This document shows positions 51,894 to 63,834 of a stretch of 64,000 nucleotides of DNA, one piece after another. The notes below the pieces were generated by a model. That model saw nothing but the letters and a program-made list of their open reading frames with translations, did not search any database and was not told where the DNA came from. A program made the position numbers and the translations under genes. Positions within the stretch are counted from its first letter, which is position 1. Every line of letters starts with the position of its first letter. Source of the stretch: Ctena decussata (taxonomy: Eukaryota > Mollusca > Bivalvia > Lucinida > Lucinidae); contig OZ022503.1 in NCBI GenBank assembly GCA_963989385.1, positions 67,988,123 through 68,052,122 of the forward strand, given 5' to 3'.

Positions 51894-54800
51894 TTAAGAA
51901 TAACTTCCACTGCAGGCCCATATATAAAAGTTTGCTCCTTTATTACTCTGCACATGGACAATTATTTGCGCTGTTATTTGCCCCAGGCATGTACCTATGT
52001 AATTACCGTTAACAGTGTAAAGATGGATGTTATCGGTCGCTGAACGTCGGAGCAGTAGGCGTTTAATGCATTTTCCCATAGGGTCCAATGCAAAATTGAC
52101 ACCTCATTTTCTCCATTCTCAAGAGCTTTGAGTCTCTGCAAAACATATACATGTGTAGACACAAATAAGTGAAATAGAATGAAGGCTATTTCAGCTTTAG
52201 CTTTTATTCCGTTTGGGAGCTAAAGTCGCACAAACTTTTGTTTACAAAAATTTCGATGGCCTATAGTTCGCAAGTTATGCAATCAGTTGACATAAGATTG
52301 TGCATGCATGTAGACATGTTAATGACCTTTATATATGCCAAGTTTCAGATGACTACCTACTCATACAAGCAAGCAGTAGCGGTTTGAAATTTTCACAATT
52401 TGGGCTACACGTTCGGGACGATTCGTGACCTTAGGTGACTTGCACAATTCGGGCTGAAACTAGTGCCAAATGAGAGGGTTGGGATAAACATTCAATTGAC
52501 CATATGTGCCAAAAATTCTCGTTCTTTAGTTTTCGAGTTATAGCCCCTGGAAGTCGAAAACTGCACGACTTTGCCCTCGAATATCTCGACAACGGAGAAA
52601 GGAGAATTTCAGGGCATTTTCTCCCGAGAAATATATGGGAATTATCTGTAATTTAGCACAGTTTCAGAACGATTCGTGAAAGTCACCTTTTAAGAATAGC
52701 TTCCACTGCAGGCCCATATATAAAAGTTTGCTCCTTTATTACTCTGCATATGGACAATTATTTGCGCTGTTATTTGCCCCAGGCATGTACCTATGTAATT
52801 ACCGTTTACAGTGTAAAGATGGATGTTATCGGTCGCTGAACGTCGGAGCAGTAGGCGTTTAATGCATTTTCCCATAGGGTCCAATGCAGAATTGACACCT
52901 CATTTTCTCCATTCTCAAGAGCTTTGAGTCTCTGCAAAACATATACATGTGTAGACACAAATAAGTGAAATAGAAGGAAGGCTATTTCAGCTTTAGCTTT
53001 TATTCCGTTTGGGAGCTAAAGTCGCACAAACTTTTGTTTACAAAAATTTCGATGGCCTATAGTTCTCAAGTTATGCAATCAGTTGACATAAGATTGTGCA
53101 TGCATGTAGACATGTTAATGACCTTTATATATGCCAAGTTTCAGATGGCTACCTACTCATACAAGCAAGCAGTAGCGGTTTGAAATTTTCACAATTTGGG
53201 CTACACGTTCGGTACGATTCGTGACCTTAGGTGACTTGCACAATTCGGGCTGAAACTAGTTCCAAATGAGAGGGTTGGGATAAACATTCAATTGACCATA
53301 TGTGCCAAAAATTCTCGTTCTTTAGTTTTCGAGTTATAGCCCCTGGAAGTCGAAAACTGCACGACTTTGCCCTCGAATATCTCGACAACGGAGAAAGGAG
53401 AATTTCAGGGCATTTTCTCCCAAGAAATATATGGGAATTATCTGTAATTTAGCACAGTTTCAGAACGATTCGTGAAAGTCACCTTTTAAGAATAACTTCC
53501 ACTGCAGGCCCATATATAAAAGTTTGCTCCTTTATTACTCTGCACATGGACAATTATTTGCGCTGTTATTTGCCCCAGGCATGTACCTATGTAATTACCG
53601 TTTACAGTGTAAAGATGGATGTTATCGGTCGCTGAACGTCGGAGCAGTAGGCGTTTAATGCATTTTCCCATAGGGTCCAATGCAAAATTGACACCTCATT
53701 TTCTCCATTCTCAAGAGCTTTGAGTCTCTGCAAAACATATACATGTGTAGACACAAATAAGTGAAATAGAATGAAGGCTATTTCAGCTTTAGCTTTTATT
53801 CCGTTTGGGAGCTAAAGTCGCACAAACTTTTGTTTACAAAAATTTCGATGGCCTATAGTTCGCAAGTTATGCAATCAGTTGACATAAGATTGTGCATGCA
53901 TGTAGACATGTTAATGACCTTTATATATGCCAAGTTTCAGATGGCTACCTACTCATACAAGCAAGCAGTAGCGGTTTGAAATTTTCACAATTTGGGCTAC
54001 ACGTTCGGGACGATTCGTGACCTTAGGTGACTTGCACAATTCGGGCTGAAACTAGTGCCAAATGAGAGGGTTGGGATAAACATTCAATTGACCATATGTG
54101 CCAAAAATTCTCGTTCTTTAGTTTTCGAGTTATAGCCCCTGGAAGTCGAAAACTGCACGACTTTGCCCTCGAATATCTCGACAACGGAGAAAGGAGAATT
54201 TCAGGGCATTTTCTCCCAAGAAATATATGGGAATTATCTGTAATTTAGCACAGTTTCAGAACGATTCGTGAAAGTCACCTTTTAAGAATAACTTCCACTG
54301 CAGGCCCATATATAAAAGTTTGCTCCTTTATTACTCTGCACATGGACAATTATTTGCGCTGTTATTTGCCCCAGGCATGTACCTATGTAATTACCGTTTA
54401 CAGTGTAAAGATGGATGTTATCGGTCGCTGAACGTCGGAGCAGTAGGCGTTTAATGCATTTTCCCATAGGGTCCAATGCAAAATTGACACCTCATTTTCT
54501 CCATTCTCAAGAGCTTTGAGTCTCTGCAAAACATATACATGTGTAGACACAAATAAGTGAAATAGAATGAAGGCTATTTCAGCTTTAGCTTTTATTCCGT
54601 TTGGGAGCTAAAGTCGCACAAACTTTTGTTTACAAAAATTTCGATGGCCTATAGTTCGCAAGTTATGCAATCAGTTGACATAAGATTGTGCATGCATGTA
54701 GACATGTTAATGACCTTTATATATGCCAAGTTTCAGATGGCTACCTACTCATACAAGCAAGCAGTAGCGGTTTGAAATTTTCACAATTTGGGCTACACGT

Positions 54801-55873
54801 TCGGGACGATTCGTGACCTTAGGTGACTTGCACAATTCGGGCTGAAACTAGTGCCAAATGAGAGGGTTGGGATAAACATTCAATTGACCATATGTGCCAA
54901 AAATTCTCGTTCTTTAGTTTTCGAGTTATAGCCCCTGGAAGTCGAAAACTGCACGACTTTGCCCTCGAATATCTCGACAACGGAGAAAGGAGAATTTCAG
55001 GGCATTTTCTCCCAAGAAATATATGGGAATTATCTGTAATTTAGCACAGTTTCAGAACGATTCGTGAAAGTCACCTTTTAAGAATAACTTCCACTGCAGG
55101 CCCATATATAAAAGTTTGCTCCTTTATTACTCTGCACATGGACAATCATTTGCGCTGTTATTTGCCCCAGGCATGTACCTATGTAATTACCGTTTACAGT
55201 GTAAAGATGGATGTTATCGGTCGCTGAACGTCGGAGCAGTAGGCGTTTAATGCATTTTCTCATAGGGTCCAATGCAAAATTGACACCTCATTTTCTCCAT
55301 TCTCAAGAGCTTTGAGTCTCTGCAAAACATATACATGTGTAGACACAAATAAGTGAAATAGAATGAAGGCTATTTCAGCTTTAGCTTTTATTCCGTTTGG
55401 GAGCTAAAGTCGCACAAACTTTTGTTTACAAAAATTTCGATGGCCTATAGTTCGCAAGTTATGCAATCAGTTGACATAAGATTGTGCATGCATGTAGACA
55501 TGTTAATGACCTTTATATATGCCAAGTTTCAGATGGCTACCTACTCATACAAGCAAGCAGTAGCGGTTTGAAATTTTCACAATTTGGGCTACACGTTCGG
55601 GACGATTCGTGACCATAGGTGACTTGCACAATTCGGGCTGAAACTAGTGCCAAATGAGAGGGTTGGGATAAACATTCAATTGACCATATGTGCCAAAAAT
55701 TCTCGTTCTTTAGTTTTCGAGTTATAGCCCCTGGAAGTCGAAAACTGCACGACTTTGCCCTCGAATATCTCGACAACGGAGAAAGGAGAATTTCAGGGCA
55801 TTTTCTCCCAAGAAATATATGGGAATTATCTGTAATTTAGCACAGTTTCAGAACGATTCGTGAAAGTCACCTT
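51894..55873 (+). repeat. Pentamer copy B (M66-M70)
   Basis: M66 and M67 repeat all ten markers of M61 and M62 at +3980 with no difference that I noticed. M68 and M69 are common-form copies and lack the private markers of M63 and M64. M70 shares TTCTCATAG with M65 (55257) but also carries CAATCATT near 55142, a marker of M63, and a private GACCATAGG near 55612. The block is a five-monomer duplication with the middle later replaced, or a shorter insertion of an M61-M62 segment; the sequence alone does not decide. Confidence 0.88.
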
Positions 55874-58261
55874 TTAAGAATAACTTCCACTGCAGGCCCA
55901 TATATAAAAGTTTGCTCCTTTATTACTCTGCACATGGACAATTATTTGCGCTGTTATTTGCCCCAGGCATGTACCTATGTAATTACCGTTTACAGTGTAA
56001 AGATGGATGTTATCGGTCGCTGAACGTCGGAGCAGTAGGCGTTTAATGCATTTTCCCATAGGGTCCAATGCAAAATTGACACCTCATTTTCTCCATTCTC
56101 AAGAGCTTTGAGTCTCTGCAAAACATATACATGTGTAGACACAAATAAGTGAAATAGAATGAAGGCTATTTCAGCTTTAGCTTTTATTCCGTTTGGGAGC
56201 TAAAGTCGCACAAACTTTTGTTTACAAAAATTTCGATGGCCTATAGTTCGCAAGTCATGCAATCAGTTGACATAAGATTGTGCATGCATGTAGACATGTT
56301 AATGACCTTTATATATGCCAAGTTTCAGATGGCTACCTACTCATACAAGCAAGCAGTAGCGGTTTGAAATTTTCACAATTTGGGCTACACGTTCGGGACG
56401 ATTCGTGACCTTAGGTGACTTGCACAATTCGGGCTGAAACTAGTGCCAAATGAGAGGGTTGGGATAAACATTCAATTGACCATATGTGCCAAAAATTCTC
56501 GTTCTTTAGTTTTCGAGTTATAGCCCCTGGAAGTCGAAAACTGCACGACTTTGCCCTCGAATATCTCGACAACGGAGAAAGGAGAATTTCAGGGCATTTT
56601 CTCCCAAGAAATATATGGGAATTATCTGTAATTTAGCACAGTTTCAGAACGATTCGTGAAAGTCACCTTTTAAGAATAACTTCCACTGCAGGCCCATATA
56701 TAAAAGTTTGCTCCTTTATTACTCTGCACATGGACAATTATTTGCGCTGTTATTTGCCCCAGGCATGTACCTATGTAATTACCGTTTACAGTGTAAAGAT
56801 GGATGTTATCGGTCGCTGAACGTCGGAGCAGTAGGCGTTTAATGCATTTTCCCATAGGGTCCAATGCAAAATTGACACCTCATTTTCTCCATTCTCAAGA
56901 GCTTTGAGTCTCTGCAAAACATATACATGTGTAGACACAAATAAGTGAAATAGAATGAAGGCTATTTCAGCTTTAGCTTTTATTCCGTTTGGGAGCTAAA
57001 GTCGCACAAACTTTTGTTTACAAAAATTTCGATGGCCTATAGTTCGCAAGTTATGCAATCAGTTGACATAAGATTGTGCATGCATGTAGACATGTTAATG
57101 ACCTTTATATATGCCAAGTTTCAGATGGCTACCTACTCATACAAGCAAGCAGTAGCGGTTTGAAATTTTCACAATTTGGGCTACACGTTCGGGACGATTC
57201 GTGACCTTAGGTGACTTGCACAATTCGGGCTGAAACTAGTGCCAAATGAGAGGGTTGGGATAAACATTCAATTGACCATATGTGCCAAAAATTCTCGTTC
57301 TTTAGTTTTCGAGTTATAGCCCCTGGAAGTCGAAAACTGCACGACTTTGCCCTCGAATATCTCGACAACGGAGAAAGGAGAATTTCAGGGCATTTTCTCC
57401 CAAGAAATATATGGGAATTATCTGTAATTTAGCACAGTTTCAGAACGATTCGTGAAAGTCACCTTTTAAGAATAACTTCCACTGCAGGCCCATATATAAA
57501 AGTTTGCTCCTTTATTACTCTGCACATGGACAATTATTTGCGCTGTTATTTGCCCCAGGCATGTACCTATGTAATTACCGTTTACAGTGTAAAGATGGAT
57601 GTTATCGGTCTCTGAACGTCGGAGCAGTAGGCGTTTAAATCATTTTCCCATAGGGTCCAATGCAAAATTGACACCTCATTTTCTCCATTCTCAAGAGCTT
57701 TGAGTCTCTGCAAAACATATACATGTGTAGACACAAATAAGTGAAATAGAATGAAGGCTATTTCAGCTTTAGCTTTTATTCCGTTTGGGAGCTAAAGTCG
57801 CACAAACTTTTGTTTACAAAAATTTCGATGGCCTATAGTTCGCAAGTTATGCAATCAGTTGACATAAGATTGTGCATGCATGTAGACATGTTATTGACCT
57901 TTATATATGCCAAGTTTCAGATGGCTACCTACTCATACAAGCAAGCAGTAGCGGTTTGAAATTTTCACAATTTGGGCTACACGTTCGGGACGATTCGTGA
58001 CCTTAGGTGACTTGCACAACTCGGGCTGAAACTAGTGCCAAATGAGAGGGTTGGGATAAACATTCAATTGACCATATGTGCCAAAAATTCTCGTTCTTTA
58101 GTTTTCGAGTTATAGCCCCTGGAAGTCGAAAACTGCACGACTTTGCCCTCGAATATCTCGACAACGGAGAAAGGAGAATTTCAGGGCATTTTCTCCCAAG
58201 AAATATATGGGAATTATCTGTAATTTAGCACAGTTTCAGAACGATTCGTGAAAGTCACCTT
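55874..58261 (+). repeat. Monomers M71-M73
   Basis: M71 has CAAGTCATGC near 56251, and M72 is common-form. M73 has GGTCTCTGAA near 57607, GTTTAAATCA near 57633, TTATTGACC near 57891 and CACAACTCGG near 58015. The GTTTAAATCA change is shared with M75, two monomers on. It puts a TGA into codon 7 of the recurrent minus-strand open frame. Confidence 0.88.
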
Positions 58262-61200
58262 TTAAGAATAACTTCCACTGCAGGCCCATATATAAAAGTT
58301 TGCTCCTTTATTACTCTGCACATGGACAATTATTTGCGCTGTTATTTGCCCCAGACATGTACCTATGTAATTACCGTTTACAGTGTAAAGATGGATGTTA
58401 TCGGTCGCTGAACGTCGGAGCAGTAGGTGTTTAATGCATTTTCCCATAGGGTCCAATGCAAAATTGACACCTCATTTTCTCCATTCTCAAGAGCTTTGAG
58501 TCTCTGCAAAACATATACATGTGTAGACACAAATAAGTGAAATAGAATGAAGGCTATTTCAGCTTTAGCTTTTATTCCGTTTGGGAGCTAAAGTCGCACA
58601 AACTTTTGTTTACAAAAATTTCGATGGCCTATAGTTCGCAAGTTATGCAATCAGTTGACATAAGATTGTGCATGCATGTAGACATGTTAATGACCTTTAT
58701 ATATGCCAAGTTTCAGATGGCTACCTACTCATACAAGCAAGCAGTAGCGGTTTGAAATTTTCACAATTTGGGCTACACGTTCGGGACGATTCGTGACCTT
58801 AGGTGACTTGCACAATTCGGGCTGAAACTAGTGCCAAATGAGAGGGTTGGGATAAACATTCAATTGACCATATGTGCCAAAAATTCTCGTTCTTTAGTTT
58901 TCGAGTTATAGCCCCTGGAAGTCGAAAACTGCACGACTTTGCCCTCGAATATCTCGACAACGGAGAAAGGAGAATTTCAGGGCATTTTCTCCCAAGAAAT
59001 ATATGGGAATTATCTGTAATTTAGCACAGTTTCAGAACGATTCGTGAAAGTCACCTTTTAAGAATAACTTCCACTGCAGGCCCATATATAAAAGTTTGCT
59101 CCTTTATTACTCTGCACATGGACAATTATTTGCGCTGTTATTTGCCCCAGGCATGTACCTATGTAATTACCGTTAACAGTGTAAAGATGGATGTTATCGG
59201 TCGCTGAACGTCGGAGCAGTAGGCGTTTAAATCATTTTCCCATAGGGTCCAATGCAAAATTGACACCTCATTTTCTCCATTCTCAAGAGCTTTGAGTCTC
59301 TGCAAAACATATACATGTGTAGACACAAATAAGTGAAATAGAATGAAGGCTATTTCAGCTTTAGCTTTTATTCCGTTTGGGAGCTAAAGTCGCACAAACT
59401 TTTGTTTACAAAAATTTCGATGGCCTATAGTTCGCAAGTTATGCAATCAGTTGACATAAGATTGTGCATGCATGTAGACATGTTAATGACCTTTATATAT
59501 GCCAAGTTTCAGATGGCTACCTACTCATACAAGCAAGCAGTAGCGGTTTGAAATTTTCACAATTTGGGCTACACGTTCGGGACGATTCGTGACCTTAGGT
59601 GACTTGCACAATTCGGGCTGAAACTAGTGCCAAATGAGAGGGTTGGGATAAACATTCAATTGACCATATGTGCCAAAAATTCTCGTTCTTTAGTTTTCGA
59701 GTTATAGCCCCTGGAAGTCGAAAACTGCACGACTTTGCCCTCGAATATCTCGACAACGGAGAAAGGAGAATTTCAGGGCATTTTCTCCCGAGAAATATAT
59801 GGGAATTATCTGTAATTTAGCACAGTTTCAGAACGATTCGTGAAAGTCACCTTTTAAGAATAACTTCCACTGCAGGCCCATATATAAAAGTTTGCTCCTT
59901 TATTACTCTGCATATGGACAATTATTTGCGCTGTTATTTGCCCCAGGCATGTACCTATGTAATTACCGTTTACAGTGTAAAGATGGATGTTATCGGTCGC
60001 TGAACGTCGGAGCAGTAGGCGTTTAATGCATTTTCCCATAGGGTCCAATGCAGAATTGACACCTCATTTTCTCCATTCTCAAGAGCTTTGAGTCTCTGCA
60101 AAACATATACATGTGTAGACACAAATAAGTGAAATAGAATGAAGGCTATTTCAGCTTTAGCTTTTATTCCGTTTGGGAGCTAAAGTCGCACAAACTTTTG
60201 TTTACAAAAATTTCGATGGCCTATAGTTCGCAAGTTATGCAATCAGTTGACATAAGATTGTGCATGCATGTAGACATGTTAATGACCTTTATATATGCCA
60301 AGTTTCAGATGGCTACCTACTCATACAAGCAAGCAGTAGCGGTTTGAAATTTTCACAATTTGGGCTACACGTTCGGGACGATTCGTGACCTTAGGTGACT
60401 TGCACAATTCGGGCTGAAACTAGTTCCAAATGAGAGGGTTGGGATAAACATTCAATTGACCATATGTGCCAAAAATTCTCGTTCTTTAGTTTTCGAGTTA
60501 TAGCCCCTGGAAGTCGAAAACTGCACGACTTTGCCCTCGAATATCTCGACAACGGAGAAAGGAGAATTTCAGGGCATTTTCTCCCAAGAAATATATGGGA
60601 ATTATCTGTAATTTAGCACAGTTTCAGAACGATTCGTGAAAGTCACCTTTTAAGAATAACTTCCACTGCAGGCCCATATATAAAAGTTTGCTCCTTTATT
60701 ACTCTGCACATGGACAATCATTTGCGCTGTTATTTGCCCCAGGCATGTACCTATGTAATTACCGTTTACAGTGTAAAGATGGATGTTATCGGTCGCTGAA
60801 CGTCGGAGCAGTTGGCGTTTAATGCATTTTCCCATAGGGTCCAATGCAAAATTGACACCTCATTTTCTCCATTCTCAAGAGCTTTGAGTCTCTGCAAAAC
60901 ATATACATGTGTAGACACAAATAAGTGAAATAGAATGAAGGCTATTTCAGCTTTAGCTTTTATTCCGTTTGGGAGCTAAAGTCGCACAAACTTTTGTTTA
61001 CAAAAATTTCGATGGCCTATAGTTCGCAAGTTATGCAATCAGTTGACATAAGATTGTGCATGCATGTAGACATGTTAATGACCTTTATATATGCCAAGTT
61101 TCAGATGGCTACCTACTCATACAAGCAAGCAGTAGCGGTTTGAAATTTTCACAATTTGGGCTACACGTTCGGGACGATTCGTGACCTTAGGTGACTTGCA

Positions 61201-61445
61201 CAATTCGGGCTGAAACTAGTGCCAAATGAGAGGGTTGGGATAAACATTCAATTGACCATATGTGCCAAAAATTCTCGTTCTTTAGTTTTCGAGTTATAGC
61301 CCCTGGAAGTCGAAAACTGCACGACTTTGACCTCGAATATCTCGACAACGGAGAAAGGAGAATTTCAGGGCATTTTCTCCCAAGAAATATATGGGAATTA
61401 TCTGTAATTTAGCACAGTTTCAGAACGATTCGTGAAAGTCACCTT
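58262..61445 (+). repeat. Tetramer M74-M77, older relative of M60-M63
   Basis: In order, the block carries AGGTGTTTA (58425, M74), GTTAACAG (near 59172, M75), TCCCGAG (near 59786), GCATATGG, GCAGAATT and GTTCCAAAT (M76, near 59911, 60050 and 60423), and CAATCATT with GTTGGCG (M77, near 60716 and 60811). The same series runs through M60-M63 at a spacing of 11144 bases. M76 lacks AATAGCTT, AAGGAAGG, GTTCTCAAG and GGTACGATT of M62, so those changes arose after the split or were lost by conversion. M75 adds GTTTAAATCA as in M73. Confidence 0.88.
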
Positions 61446-63834
61446 TTAAGAATAACTTCCACTGCAGGCCCATATATAAAAGTTTGCTCCTTTATTACTC
61501 TGCACATGGACAATTATTTGCGCTGTTATTTGCCCCCAGGCATGTACCTATGTAATTACCGTTTACAGTGTAAAGATGGATGTTATCGGTCGCTGAACGT
61601 CGGAGCAGTAGGCGTTTAATGCATTTTCCCATAGGGTCCAATGCAAAATTGACACCTCATTTTCTCCATTCTCAAGAGCTTTGAGTCTCTGCAAAACATA
61701 TACATGTGTAGACACAAATAAGTGAAATAGAATGAAGGCTATTTCAGCTTTAGCTTTTATTCCGTTTGGGAGCTAAAGTCGCACAAACTTTTGTTTACAA
61801 AAATTTCGATGGCCTATAGTTCGCAAGTTATGCAATCAGTTGACATAAGATTGTGCATGCATGTAGACATGTTAATGACCTTTATATATGCCAAGTTTCA
61901 GATGGCTACCTACTCATACAAGCAAGCAGTAGCGGTTTGAAATTTTCACAATTTGGGCTACACGTTCGGGACGATTCGTGACCTTAGGTGACTTGCACAA
62001 TTCGGGCTGAAACTAGTGCCAAATGAGAGGGTTGGGATAAACATTCAATTGACCATATGTGCCAAAAATTCTCGTTCTTTAGTTTTCGAGTTATAGCCCC
62101 TGGAAGTCGAAAACTGCACGACTTTGCCCTCGAATATCTCGACAACGGAGAAAGGAGAATTTCAGGGCATTTTCTCCCAAGAAATATATGGGAATTATCT
62201 GTAATTTAGCACAGTTTCAGAACGATTCGTGAAAGTCACCTTTTAAGAATAACTTCCACTGCAGGCCCATATATAAAAGTTTGCTCCTTTATTACTCTGC
62301 ACATGGACAATTATTTGCGCTGTTATTTGCCCCAGGCATGTACCTATGTAATTACCGTTTACAGTGTAAAGATGGATGTTATCGGTCGCTGAACGTCGGA
62401 GCAGTTGGCGTTTAATGCATTTTCCCATAGGGTCCAATGCAAAATTGACACCTCATTTTCTCCATTCTCAAGAGCTTTGAGTCTCTGCAAAACATATACA
62501 TGTGTAGACACAAATAAGTGAAATAGAATGAAGGCTATTTCAGCTTTAGCTTTTATTCCGTTTGGGAGCTAAAGTCGCACAAACTTTTGTTTACAAAAAT
62601 TTCGATGGCCTATAGTTCGCAAGTTATGCAATCAGTTGACATAAGATTGTGCATGCATGTAGACATGTTAATGACCTTTATATATGCCAAGTTTCAGATG
62701 GCTACCTACTCATACAAGCAAGCAGTAGCGGTTTGAAATTTTCACAATTTGGGCTACACGTTCGGGACGATTCGTGACCTTAGGTGACTTGCACAATTCG
62801 GGCTGAAACTAGTGCCAAATGAGAGGGTTGGGATAAACATTCAATTGACCATATGTGCCAAAAATTCTCGTTCTTTAGTTTTCGAGTTATAGCCCCTGGA
62901 AGTCGAAAACTGCACGACTTTGCCCTCGAATATCTCGACAACGGAGAAAGGAGAATTTCAGGGCATTTTCTCCCAAGAAATATATGGGAATTATCTGTAA
63001 TTTAGCACAGTTTCAGAACGATTCGTGAAAGTCACCTTTTAAGAATAACTTCCACTGCAGGCCCATATATAAAAGTTTGCTCCTTTATTACTCTGCACAT
63101 GGACAATTATTTGCGCTGTTATTTGCCCCAAGCATGTACCTATGTAATTACCGTTTACAGTGTAAAGATGGATGTTATCGGTCGCTGAACGTCGGAGCAG
63201 TAGGCGTTTAATGCATTTTCCCATAGGGTCCAATGCAAAATTGACACCTCATTTTCTCCATTCTCAAGAGCTTTGAGTCTCTGCAAAACATATACATGTG
63301 TAGACACAAATAAGTGAAATAGAATGAAGGCTATTTCAGCTTTAGCTTTTATTCCGTTTGGGAGCTAAAGTCGCACAAACTTTTGTTTACAAAAATTTCG
63401 ATGGCCTATAGTTCGCAAGTTATGCAATCAGTTGACATAAGATTGTGCATGCATGTAGACATGTTAATGACCTTTATATATGCCAAGTTTCAGATGGCTA
63501 CCTACTCATACAAGCAAGCAGTAGCGGTTTGAAATTTTCACAATTTGGGCTACCCGTTCGGGACGATTCGTGACCTTAGGTGACTTGCACAATTCGGGCT
63601 GAAACTAGTGCCAAATGAGAGGGTTGGGATAAACATTCAATTGACCATATGTGCCAAAAATTCTCGTTCTTTAGTTTTCGAGTTATAGCCCCTGGAAGTC
63701 GAAAACTGCACGACTTTGCCCTCGAATATCTCGACAACGGAGAAAGGAGAATTTCAGGGCATTTTCTCCCAAGAAATATATGGGAATTATCTGTAATTTA
63801 GCACAGTTTCAGAACGATTCGTGAAAGTCACCTT
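61446..63834 (+). repeat. Monomers M78-M80
   Basis: M78 has one extra C in TGCCCCCAGG at 61531-61540 and is 797 bases. M79 carries GTTGGCG near 62403, as do M77 and M63. M80 has CCCCAAGCATG near 63126 and CTACCCGTTCG near 63551. The extra C in M78 frameshifts the recurrent minus-strand open frame. Confidence 0.9.

Noticed and set aside
101..63233. The repeated 64-codon minus-strand open frame as a multicopy gene
   Set aside because: No recognisable domain, premature stops in M73 and M75, a frameshift in M78, altered ends in M9 and M58, and many amino-acid replacements. Its spread is explained by copying of the whole monomer.
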